From the NCBI RefSeq assembly GCF_018873765.1, contig NC_057919.1, forward strand, positions 24,716,698 to 24,780,697: a stretch of DNA of 64,000 bases, given 5' to 3'. This document shows, one piece after another, positions 32,914-44,459 of the stretch (position 1 is its first letter; every line of letters starts with the position of its first letter). The notes beneath the pieces were generated by a model, which was not told the origin of the DNA, did not search any database, and saw nothing but the letters and a program-made list of their open reading frames with translations. Both the position numbers and the translations under genes were made by a program. This DNA is from Telopea speciosissima (lineage: Eukaryota; Streptophyta; Magnoliopsida; Proteales; Proteaceae).

Positions 32914-33339
32914 ATTGCAACCCAAGCTCCATCTACCATCTCTCACCACATCCAACGAAAAAATTGGACTGAGCAGAATTGATCTTTAGTGGATTGGTTT
33001 TGGATTGGGATATATGGGATCGGTTGAAAATTGGACCGTATCTTACCACTGATAACTAGACTGAAACCTAACCGAATGAAACCGATTAAAATCATTGGGT
33101 ATAAGGTTATGAGTAGATGGATTGATTATCCATTGATTTCAATATTAGTGACAAGATTTTTTTGTTGTAAGGAGGATTGCTACAAATCAATGAGTATAAG
33201 GTTATAAATAGGGAAATCCATTTGTAACAATGCTTCCATTGAGCTCCAAGATCACTATACAAAATTAATTAGACACTTAAATAAATAATTTAATAGTATG
33301 ATACATTTTGTGATTTTAATATTAGTTATCTTTCTCAAG

Positions 33340-33785
33340 GGTTGACTCCAACAACTTAAAATCTTCAGGTTGGGCCGTGGGCATTTTGATAGAAGGCAAA
33401 CTCTTTTTGGAAAGTGTTGATTTTCTTAAGAAATCTCATGTTTTGGAATCTAAGCTAACTGGCATTTTAAATGGATTAATTTTGGCTAATATGAGAGGAG
33501 TGAAGCTGAAAGAAGTTTGGTGTGATCATAAATCATTGTCTGGACTTTTTCCAACTCCATCCCAATCTCCTTGGCCTTACGACCTGCTGACCATTGTTTT
33601 GTAGATATCAAAGCTCTCTAAAGATATATTTTTCGGAAATATAGAGAATGATAGAATTTTAAACTAGGTAAAATCTAAGGCATTACTTGCTGCGAACCTC
33701 GCTACACCTTGTATGTTGGAACACTGTACAAGTTTGCCTCTCTAGTTATAAAATTTTCTTCTTTCACCAAAAAAAAAAAAAATTT
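33340..33785 (+). pseudogene. 3' end of a 5'-truncated LINE with poly-A tail
   Basis: The open frame at 33377-33604 (WAVGILIEGKLFLESVDFLK...WPYDLLTIVL) resembles the decayed C-terminal RNase H/tail part of a plant LINE. It is followed by about 170 bp of 3' UTR and TTCACC plus a 14 A run at 33770-33783. A 24 bp direct repeat (TTATCCATTGATTTCAATATTAGT near 33125 and 33858) flanks the region but is not immediately adjacent. Confidence 0.45.
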
Positions 33786-34498
33786 TTTTTTCTTATCTTT
33801 CTCTTACAATGATAAACTAATTTGATTTGTAACAGTGATTTTGCGACAAACTCTATTTATCCATTGATTTCAATATTAGTTGTATTTTCCTTGAAATTTA
33901 TTTCTCAGTGTTCATATTACAACACGAACATATCAAATCAATTTTCTTATTCATGTTTGTTTACTTGTTTGACTTGGGGAAGATAATTTAAAGTGTTTTT
34001 CGCGTATCTTTTCTCACTACAAATTATGAATGTCAGTTTTCATTGTAGTTCAAGCGAAAAACACAAATCAATCTAAACCGGTATTAAATTGATATTAGAA
34101 AATCGAAATTGTACAGGACCGAAACCAAAAACCGAACTTCTTTAATGGTTTAGTTTTGATCTCACTCCTTTCCAGACCAAACCTATTCATCCTGATCAAA
34201 ATTGGGCCGAAGAGACCATTTTACACCCCTATACCCATCCACAACCGTGTATTAAACTTTTCCCAATTAAATATATAAGTGAAAGTCTATGTGATCAACA
34301 ACCTATCATTGATCGATTGTAGCCTCTTTTTTGCTATGTGTCAGAGTAACATGTAAACAAGATCCTTTATAGGGATTATGTACATAAATTTTTTTTTTTG
34401 GATAGATGTACATAAAATATTACTCCCACCTGATCTACCATGTGGCAGATTTAGGCATTTACCCTTAAATTTGCCCATAGATTACGTCCACCAAAACT

Positions 34499-34789
34499 TT
34501 GCGATTTCACAGGGATGGCACAATGTGTAGATATGGAATGTCTTGGACAAGCTTCAACAGATTATCAAGGATCCTATCAATACTCACGATTTTTGGAATT
34601 CTCTTTACATTTTTTATTAGCTTGGAACTTTTACTCATATATTACCAAAAAAAAAAAAAGATCTGTTACTCATACAATTCTTTTTGTAATATTGGGGATG
34701 ATAGGATTTTGGCTCATTTTAACAGCAAGTACATTGCAAATGGGGTTAATTACTGTTGGACTCTCTCAGACATACTATCGCTTCTTTAA
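34499..34789 (+). other. Open reading frames of unknown origin
   Basis: Two overlapping frames (34499-34789 and 34515-34886) stay open across a poly-A run and into a (TA)n tract. One reads as a hydrophobic, possibly membrane-spanning segment (HTILFVILGMIGFWLILTAS). I recognise neither. Both end in low-complexity DNA, so a real gene is unlikely. Confidence 0.2.
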
Positions 34790-34791
34790 TA

Positions 34792-34814
<23 letters not shown>
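34789..34814. repeat. (TA)n microsatellite
   Basis: An uninterrupted TA dinucleotide run followed by a T tract. Confidence 0.9.
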
Positions 34815-34822
<8 letters not shown>

Positions 34823-34899
34823 TTCTATTAAAAAAACTTCTCCCAATATTTATTTATGGAAAAAAGAACATTGTTCGGTCACGTGAGAGCATCGAGGGG

Positions 34900-36660
34900 C
34901 ATCGATCAAGGGAGATTTTTTATTTTATAGAGGGGTAGGATGGTCATTTCAGAGATTTGTGTGTAAGCGTAGACTATACGCAATCAGGCAGCAATTTTTT
35001 TTCTTTATTTATTATTGTAAAAAATAAGAGCCGCTTGTAGGAATTCAAGAAGTGTTTCATCAAAGTAAATAATCTACGAAATCAAAAGTAATATCGAACG
35101 CAAAGGTTCAACACAAGAAGGGAAGGGAGAAAATGAAAGAAACCAAGAAATCCAACTTGATCAAAAATTAACATAAATAGTTTACTCTAAAAACCCTAAA
35201 ATATCTTAGGAAAAGCACCGACAAGCAAAGTATTCAAACTTCTAGGACCTACTTATCCCACCACCAAAAAAAAATAATAATAATAATAATTTATATCTGT
35301 AGTTTTTCTTATAAGAAATAAAAACTATTATTAAAACTAAATAAAAGAGAATATATTCTTATCTACATAATATGGATAATTTCTCCATCCTTGCACGGAT
35401 TGCTAACTGATGAGCTATAAAAATTAAACATCTGTCTTGTTTAATAATCTAAAACGTTTTAATATAATTTAATAGAGATACTTAATCTAACAAAAATGAG
35501 AAGAGCTTCCATGACCATTGATCCATACCCTATTGAAGAAGATCCATCAATTCTGTACAATCAGTCGAGATTACATTGCTTTGTTTTTTGTATCCCTTCG
35601 AGTATATCTTGCCTTTTCGATTCCTTTATTATGCTCCCCATATATTCACAATTTAAGGTGACACTCACAAATTCCTTATTAATGACTATCACTGATGCCC
35701 ATCTAACTTCCCCAGTTTGTAAATCAAAACTCTCATCACATATTTTAACATAAGAGGGAATAGGCCATGATACATAATTAGAGTGATAGACACAGGGAGA
35801 CGCTAACGTATGTTATGCAGCCTAGTAGAATTCTTTTCCCATAAAAAATGATGAAATAGACAAATAGATTCACTTAAGATACTAATGTAACACATTATGA
35901 TGAAATGGATATATGAATCTTATATGGAGGACCTATGGTCCTAAATTTTGAGTTTTGCACTTTTGCCCATTCTCTTTTGTTATCAAAGCCGAATTATACA
36001 TGCCAATTCTATTGCAAATTGGGATTTGAATTACTCTTTCCCAGGTTGTGTACAGCTTCTGCCTGTAGTGGCTTAATAAAAACTTTCCACTCAGTGGTTT
36101 GCACCATAAAAAAAATTAAAAAAATCCCATCCCATATATTTTAAGCGGCCACATTAGACTAAATTGAGCCTAAACCCAACCCAGTCCAACTTATTCTGTG
36201 TCTAAAACACCAGAAAATGCAACACAAAACACAGTCAAATTTCCAACAGAAATCTTCTCCATACATGTCCAACCTTCTCAACCATTTTTTAAAACTTTTC
36301 TTTAACACATTATGATTCGCCAGATAATTGACATATTAGTCCATGCTGCTGTGGACCTGTCCACAAAACCTGAATGACTGCCACATGGCAAATACATATA
36401 GCTTCAAGACAGCCCTTTTTTTTTTTTCAACGTTTGGTGTTAAACTTTTGGGCAGCTTCTCAGAAGTGAAGTTTCTGAGGTTTAAAACCGCATGCCAACT
36501 ACATAAGCCTGATGCTTCAAGCATATAAATTTCAAACGTTTTAAATCTATACTGGACAGATGTTTCCAAACTAGAGAAGCTGGTTTCTCAAATCCCAGAA
36601 GGAGAAGCTCAGTAAGCTTAGTAAAATATACCCTTTGTCCCCTGCAGTAGAGAGATCTCA
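34900..36660. other. Intergenic between the profilin genes, nothing identified
   Basis: AT-rich DNA with short runs of (ATA)n near 35275-35290 and no recognisable gene or element ends. Confidence 0.35.
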
Positions 36661-37030
36661 TTTCAAAATGAAAAGGGGGGGGGGGGGGTGTTAACTGATA
36701 AAAAAAAAAAAAGGAAAATGAGGCAAGACAGGTGACGAACCAAAGCCAAAAAAATCTATTGCATTGCTGTTATATGTAATCGAAAAAACCAAAATTTTCA
36801 AATGTGCAACTCAATTGCAAACATGATAATAATGAGGAAGAAGAGCTTCTGTCATCACACGGTTATTGTCTGCAACATCCAATGCCAATACATGGCTAAT
36901 CAAGTAAGAAGAAGCAAGCCATAATGAATGAATGAAAGAGAAGGCAGGAAGGGCTAAAGGGAGGGGGAGGGAGAGAGATACACAAAAATAACATCCAATG
37001 TTAAAATTAGATCACAATTGCAATCTAGAC

Positions 37031-40000
37031 CTACAGACCCTGATCAATGAGGTAATCCCCCAACCTCTCAACAATCATGTTGCACTGTCCTGGAGCAACA
37101 GGCTCTTCATAGATACCAAAAATTAGAGCTTGGTTGGTCTTCTTTATAGTGATACCGCCAGATCCCTGCCAAATAAAGTGCAAGGGTAAATATAACCATA
37201 AACATTTTCACTTAAAAGAGTGTTTAGTGTTTCATAAAGAGCTAAAGCAAAACCTTATAAATGTATGAATTCTACAAAAGCATAGACCCACAAAAGCATC
37301 GGACAAATAATATTTCTTGATAAGTTCCAGCAAAAGCCAGAAAACCTACTGAGCACCATTGGCAAACCTGAAGGCAAGTTTGGAAAATGCATTCTTGACT
37401 AGTTGTAGCCAAATTGAGTTAAATGTCAGGCATAACTTGGTCATGATTCAAGGACACTGTTGACCCACAGAAGTGGCATGTCTTGAACTACTCGCAACCA
37501 TGTTTCTTTGGATCATTGACTGTCAGAGACTCAGTGTCAAGCCAAGTTGGAAGGATATTTTTGATAAAAACCTTTAGATAATGTAGTACTCTTAATTTAT
37601 TTTATTCAATAATAAAAAAAATATAATACTAGTCCGACTATGATGTCTTCCATCAGGCTATCAGACAATTAAGTACAGTATACAATTATACAAGTTTCCC
37701 GGAAATTTCTCCGATTTAGGCTTATTAGTTTAAATATTCTCCTCAAATTTTACAATAATGCTTATGCTTTCATAGTGTTTAGCATTTTAAAATGTAGACA
37801 TACAATAATTAAGAATTTTGAAACCAGCTTGACTACATGGTAGTTCCAGCTGGATAAAAACCTGGTTTGTCAACCTTGCCTGATGCAAGCAGACCATTTC
37901 TCGGCACATAACAGGGTATGCTCATATGGGAAAAAGCAATGGTTCAAGCATCCCTTATGATTAAGTCTACCTTAAGAGCGAGTGGCTGCACCAGCTCACA
38001 GCCAAAAATTGGCCTGACAAGTGGGCATCTGATCTTTGCTTCACACAATAAAGAATGAAAGATGAGCGAAAAGCAAAGGTATCAGGAACTCTGGCATGAA
38101 AGGAGGAAGGGTAGGGTTGTCAGTTGGGACCAAAAAGTGCAACAGTGCTGCGGATCCAGGGTTCAAAAACCCGTTTTAGATCGCTTATGAGCCTACCCGA
38201 TCAATAAAATAGTCAAGTGGATGGTATTTCTGGAAACTAATGAAGGCACTGTAAATCTCTAACAAAAGAAAGATACAATTCATGGGTAATAGTAAAAAAC
38301 TTGTATGTAAAGGATAAACTAGGAATAGAAGTTAAATAAGGACAAAGGAGAATACGATAAGAAAGGAGGGGAAATTATGGAAAATTCAAATAAAATAACA
38401 AAGCGATAAGAAATCATGGAGAAGAAGGTTCTCTTCTTCCCTACGACTCAAGAGAACAAGCGGAGGACACGATTCGCTTGCAATGGCTATGGATCTCTAA
38501 CCAGGGCTTTGATTGCTTTGAGAATTTAAGGATAAGTTCACGGATTCCTGCTCCATTGACTCCAAACAACAGAAACCCCAAAGACCAAGCAATATTTTCG
38601 TATTAAATTCCTGAAATCAGAAGGGGCAATAAGTACAGATCTGGTTATGGTTTCAGGTTAGTCTCACACAGCAGAGATACTCTTTGAAGACGAAACCCAT
38701 GGGGTTGGTACGCCTATAGATTGGAAAACATATTCCCAGAATATTAAACCCAGCAGCTTACGGATGAAAGAGATTGATGAACTTGTCTTCTTTTAGTCCA
38801 GTAAATCGGTAGTAACAGGAAAGTGAAAATTATGACAGAAATACAAGGAACAGTAAAAGAAGAAAGAGAGAAGAATAATAATGAAGCAGGAGAAGTAAGG
38901 AGAGAGTTGAGAGAGATTTAGAGAAAAGAAGACTTGAAGAAGAGAGGGAGAAGTCAAGAGCACACACTCACAATTGGTAACCCCAGGTAAAACCATCTTC
39001 AAAATTCAATTCAATCCAAATCTGGCGTAGGTTACAATCTTGTATTTAAAGAAGCAAATAGAGACTCCTAATAGTAATCTAAAACTCAAATAAAAATCCT
39101 AATCTTAATCTAAAACTGAAATTAAACTCTAAACCAACCTCTAAATAGACATTGAAACCAAATAGGCAAATACTACTAACTTCATCTAATTCTAATAAAG
39201 AAAGAAATAAATAAATTGCAAAATTACAAAAATAACTCATAAGTCCATATATCCTGCTAGACACAACAATCAATTGGACCCGGTTCATCTCCATCTGGGT
39301 TTCCCAACGGTTTGGACTGGTCTAAGGAATTGCTCCGGCATCAATCCCCCCTGTGTTGAGAAAAACTCGACCATGAGTTTTACAAAATGAGAGGGATCAT
39401 CCTCACTCATTTGGCATCCACGAATAATAGCTCGGATGAGGCGATGAACTAGTGCATCTCACGATCTCCTGATAGTTGTTGACAAATGACATCTCTCTAA
39501 TTGGAATCTGATCGTGGGGTTTCACAACTAAAATCGGACCATCAATCAATTTTTCAAATGCAACTTTGATCGGACTGTGCACTTCCGCTTGATAGTCACC
39601 TTCGTTGTCCACCTTTTCTATCCCCACTAAGGTTTCTATCACACGTTGCACACTTTATTACATAAGCACTTGATATTATCAGTAGACTCTCGCAAATCTG
39701 ATCGGAGATCCAACAACCCATTTTTAAATTGCTTCATAAACTTCTCCAAAAAAGTAATTAATGCAATGCTAATTTCAGGGTCTCGTCATCGGAAATAAAA
39801 GATTTCAACTCTGGTACAAATTGATGCGGATCTATGGTTCAAAAACCCGTTTTGGATCGCTTATGGGCCCACCCAATCAATACACAACTCAAGTAGTCAA
39901 GTGGATGGCAATTCTGGAAATTAATGAAGGCACTCTAAAGTCTCTAACAAAGGAAAAATGCAATTCATGAGTACTAGTAAAGTTGTATGTAAAGGACAAA

Positions 40001-43000
40001 CTAGGAATAGAAGTTAAATAAGGACAAAGGAGAATAAGATAAGCAACGAGAGGTAATTATGGAAACTGAAATAAAATAAAACAAAGGGATGTGCATTTGA
40101 TGGCCATGGTTCTCCTACCAAGGCTTCGATTGCTTTGGAAATTTAAGGATAAGCTCATGGATTCCTGCTCTATCAACTTGAAACAACTGAAACCCCAAAG
40201 ACCAAGTAATTTTAGTATTAAATTCCTGAAACCAGAAGTGGCAATAGGTATAGATCTGGTTATGGTTTCAGGTTAGTCTCACACAGCAGTGTTACTCTTT
40301 GAAGACGAAACCCATGGGATTGGTACACCTATAGATTGGAAAACGTATTCCCAGAATATTATACCCAGCAGATCAGGAATGTAAGAAATCGATGAAGTTG
40401 TCTTCTTTTAGTCCAGTAAATCGGAAGTAACAGGAAAGTGAAACCTATGACAGAAATAAAGGGAACAGTAAAAAAAAAAAGAGAGAAGAAGAATTGAATA
40501 AAGAGAGGGAGAAGATGAGAGCTCACACTCACAATCGGTAACCCCAGGTAAAAACATCTTCAAAATTCAATTCAGTCCAAATCTTGCGTAGGTTACAATC
40601 TTGTATTTAAAGAAGCAAATAGAGACTCCTAATAGTAATCTAAAACTGAAAAAAATAAAAAATCTTAATCCTAATCTAAAGCTGAATTTAAACTCTAAAA
40701 CAAACTCTAAAATAGACTTTGAAACCAAATAGGTAAATACTACTATTGTCATCAAATTCTAATAAAGAAAGAACTAAATAAATTGCAAACATTACAAAAA
40801 TAACTCAAAGTCCCTATATCCTACTAGATCCAACAATCAATTGGACCCGGTTCATCTCCATCTGGGTCTCCCAACGGGTTTGGACTGGTCTAAGGAATTG
40901 CTCCTGCATCAAACGGTTACTAATTTTGAAGACTTGGATTGACATTGCTCAACCATAGTTGAATGGAAACAAATATATCAGAAACCCTAGCAAGAAATTA
41001 GAAGGAAGGGAGTGTGCCAGTTGGGACTCTCAAGGTGGTACGGCGTTAGGCAACCCAAGGCATTGGAAAGGGTCCAAAATCAAGGTGACCAAGGTGCCCA
41101 AGTCGACCAAGGTGCCTGGACATCTATGAGCTGCCTAGGCGACGCCTTTTCAATTATGAATATTACTAGGTTTAGAGAGCAAGATGGTTGTTAGTTTATA
41201 CATCTGAAAGTTTCTCTCCAAAGGTACATAATGACTATAAAAAAAAATGTCCAATCCCATCCCCAAAAAAAGCAATGAGCAAGGAGATGAACAGTATAAA
41301 TCCCTGTAGGTGATTTCCATACAAAATGGCTAAAATCAAGCGAAAGAGATCAAACACATGTATAGTTCTATTACAGGACTTTAAATAAACAAATAAAATA
41401 TTTTAATTCTATACTCGTACTTAATTTTCCACTAGATACTCAATGAACAAGTTATAATAAAAGTTAGAAATTGAGAACATGAAATACATCCATTGATAGC
41501 ATATTGACCAATTGAGGTGTTTGACTTCAAGAAAAATTTTTAGGGTTTTATTTCCTCAACAAACATACAAAACGGGAGCACATGTTTACCACCTCAATGT
41601 GTTCTGTTGCATGTATTTAATTGTGAATGCAAAGACCATGTTTGCACATATAAGTCTAGGAAAAATAAAATGAGTGCCGAATTCCTCCACAAACATATAA
41701 ACCGGAGCACATGTTTACCGTCATGATGTGCTATGTAGCAAATAAAAGACCATGAATGCACATATAAATAAAGAGAAAATAAAATGAGAACCCAATAGCA
41801 CATTACAGTGACATGTATACTATAGAGGTGAATGTTCTTAAATAGGCATTCATATAATTACAGACATATAGACTAAAAGCAAGATGCATGTGTATATATG
41901 TATGCATATAATGGAAGAAAGACAAGAAACTAGTTATATTCATCTAAAATTGAGGGAGAATCACTTATGTGCCGGGGGGTGGGGGAGAAGAGGGAGAGAG
42001 AGAAAAGAAGAAGAGGATGTGGGAAAATCATGGATGGAGAGTTTAAATTAGGAGAATATCACCTTCTTTCCACGGATCACAGCTCCAGGTTCTCCTTGGA
42101 TAACCATATATTTTGTTCCCGCAAGGAATAAGCCAGTAGGAGCAAGGTAGCCTGGTTCAGCAAAATCATTCATGATACCTGTAATCTCCTCAGGCTTAAA
42201 CTGCAAATATGCAACAAAAAAGGAAGCAGAGAGCACAAGCCCTTAGTTGCTGCACCCCAAAAGAAAAGATGGAGAAAGAGACAACAATGTAGGAAGAAAA
42301 TATGAGAGATAAAAAATCCATCAACTTATCTTTACAATCAACATCAGTGAAACATTAAAAAATTAATGTAGCAAATGTTTTCAAGTGTTCTGTGGATAAG
42401 GTGTGGTCAAATTTTCAATCCAAAACAAAAATAAATAAATAAATAAAATGACGCATTAAGGAAAAATTGGACAATAACTAAGAACAGAAAAAACTAAATG
42501 CATTCCCAAACAAACTAAAGCATTAGAATGGACAAAACAAACTACGAACAGATGGAGCAATTAATACTTTAAACTCACCACCAAAAAAAATAAACAATAA
42601 AAAATCAACGACCAATCATAGCAATGCATGCTACAGAAAGGGCTGCAAATGGAGAAATTTAACTAACAGGACAACGAAACAAAGTACGAACAGATCTCTG
42701 TCCAATTGAATCAGAAACACATATTTGGCTAATCCAGAGAATTCAATTTAACGATTCAATAAGCTCCTTCATTTTCCAAATCATTTAAGGGAACAAAATC
42801 GCAAAATCAAGATACATAAAATAAGGTCAACAATTGTCACATTGATCGTCGATCAATTGAAGCACCACTCGGAATTGAAAATTATAAAATCTCCATCTCC
42901 AGTTCTCCACGGGAGATATAAACTAAAACAAATATCGTAGAACTAAATGAAACAATGAAATGTTAGATCCAATGCGTGAAAATGAATCCGAGATCTAAGC

Positions 43001-43314
43001 CATTTAGATCAAATCAAACCGAAAGGCAATAATCCAATCGACTGATACCAAACACATATATTAGAATAAAATCCATCGAAAGAGAACAAATCAATCAGCT
43101 TCCAGGAATCAGAAACAAAGCAGATCAAATGAAAAGTAAGTCAACACGAGAAAGTGGAGATAAAAAGAGGAATGAACTAAACCTGAGGGAATGAAGCGCT
43201 CTGAGCCCAGACACTTCCGTCGTGACCGATGATGGAAGCAGCCGCGAGACGGTGGCCCTCCTGGCCATCGATATCGCACATGAGATGATCGTCGACGTAA
43301 GTTTGCCACGACAT
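37031..43314 (-). CDS. PRF: Profilin (copy 2)
   Basis: Exons on minus: 43183-43314, 42063-42200, 37031-37165 (405 bp, 134 aa), phase-0 GT-AG introns at the same places as copy 1. It starts [13 protein letters not shown] and continues [20 protein letters not shown], one residue longer than copy 1 in the first exon. Exon 2 has [20 protein letters not shown] and [11 protein letters not shown]. Exon 3 has [20 protein letters not shown] and ends GDYLIDQGL. All blocks for actin, polyproline and PIP2 binding are present. Changes against copy 1 (TTMALIL to TNQALIF, PVTPGQ to PVAPGQ) are conservative. The 4.9 kb intron 2 contains a non-autonomous LTR retrotransposon in the same strand sense. Tandem arrangement and identical exon limits indicate local duplication. 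Confidence 0.95.
38146..40911 (-). mobile_element. Coding-deficient LTR retrotransposon in profilin-2 intron 2
   Basis: Two long repeats, 38146-39343 and 39822-40911, bound only 478 bp. On the minus strand the LTRs begin TGATGC(A/C)GGAGCAATTCC and end GATCCGCATCA (GCAGCA in the lower copy). The flanks are AACAG (38141-38145) and AACGG (40912-40916), a 5 bp target duplication with one change. A polypurine run (ACAGGGGGGA) precedes the 3' LTR. A tRNA-Met-like primer site (TTTGTACCAGAG) follows the 5' LTR. Too short to encode Gag-Pol, it is like a LARD or deleted element. Confidence 0.8.
39380..39790 (-). pseudogene. Short residual ORF inside the non-autonomous LTR element
   Basis: On minus, 39403-39651 is open (about 80 aa). 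It includes [20 protein letters not shown], then [20 protein letters not shown]. The start of the internal region also reads as [20 protein letters not shown], plausibly a Gag N-terminal helix. No enzyme domain is present. It is probably the fused remains of the parental polyprotein. Confidence 0.35.
41010..41170. repeat. Fragment related to the CCTAGGCG-ended TIR family
   Basis: Repeated CCAAGGTGCC words and the end CTGCCTAGGCGACGCCTTTTCAATTATGA resemble the right end of the element at 22238-26764. Only one end is seen. Confidence 0.35.
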
Positions 43315-43600
43315 TTTTCTTCTCTGCAACCTTCTTCCTCTGTGCTGGTTTTTTTTTTTTTCTTACCCTTTCTTCCCTGTTATGAGGTGTCGGTTTCTTT
43401 TTTTTCTTCTCGAAATTGGATTCAAACCTCAGGAGACAAAATAAATAGAGTAACGGAAAGAGTTTTCTAAGACAAAGGCAAAGAGAGAGAGAGGAAATAA
43501 GAAGAGGCGATGATTAGACCTCTTGAGTCTTGAGCTTCCCTCAACCGTCAATTCAACCAGATTGAATAAGTGCCATTCACGTCCGCCATAATTTAAGGAG
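43315..43600 (-). promoter_or_regulatory. Leader/promoter region of profilin copy 2
   Basis: DNA upstream of the profilin-2 ATG. It contains T-rich runs (43349-43362, 43400-43410) that read as A-rich tracts on the gene strand, and a GAGAGAGAG tract near 43482. No gene is seen. Confidence 0.35.
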
Positions 43601-44004
43601 CAAAATGCATCCGTACGCCGTCCAAATTACACACGCTTTTTCATTGGAATCACCAAACTACCCCTCACACCCCTCTGTTTAAATGTTAATCCTTTATTAG
43701 AAATTCCGTTAAATTCTTGATTTTATTCAATTTTTTTTGTTTCTATATCCCACTGTGAATGTGATTTCACTTAATTATCCGATAAATTTATTTCCAAACA
43801 CATGCCTTACTTTAGTTTTAAGAGGGTATAGTTGGTGTCTTGTTATGTTTGGATAAATAAAAGACCCTTGTTAAACTAATAATTCCCCTTAAATGAATTA
43901 CTTGAAACAATTAAATTGAATAAAATTTTATTTGATTCAAATCGACGACTAAATCAAATAGAATTTTCAAAACAACCAAACAAAATATTTTCTGTCTCGA
44001 CTTG

Positions 44005-44455
44005 GGGCTGATTTGGTATGATTTCAATTTCAAATTGATTTCATGAAATAGTCAATAAATAGATTTTTTGTCAAGAAATTAAAATTGATATGATTAAATC
44101 AATTTGAAATATTTTAAGAAAGAAATCTATTTGGTAATTCAATTTTTAAGAATCAATCTCTATATTTCTTTGGTGGTGCCGGTGGCAGGGGTAGGGGTGG
44201 GACTGGGAAGGGGGTGGTGGTGAAATAGAGTGATTTTGCTTTCATTTCTTTTTAAATATGTCAAATGACATATTTACCTTTGTTAGTAATACATGCTCAT
44301 CAAAGTAGAGCGCAAAATAGACTTGAAATTGATTTCAATGTATATTGAAACATGTACTCAACTATTTCACTATTTCAGATGAAATTGATTTTAATTTATC
44401 ATAAATAATATGAAAATTTCAATTCATGAGCTTATGAAATTGAAATAGAAAGCAG
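44005..44455. repeat. MITE-like copy, GGGCTGATTTGGTATGATTTC family
   Basis: The left end GGGCTGATTTGGTATGATTTCAATTTC has an inverse partner only in decayed form near 44430-44452. The middle carries a G-rich GGTGGTGCCGG...GGGGGTGGTGGT block, also found at 56200-56245 in the related copy. Confidence 0.5.
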
Positions 44456-44459
44456 AGAT

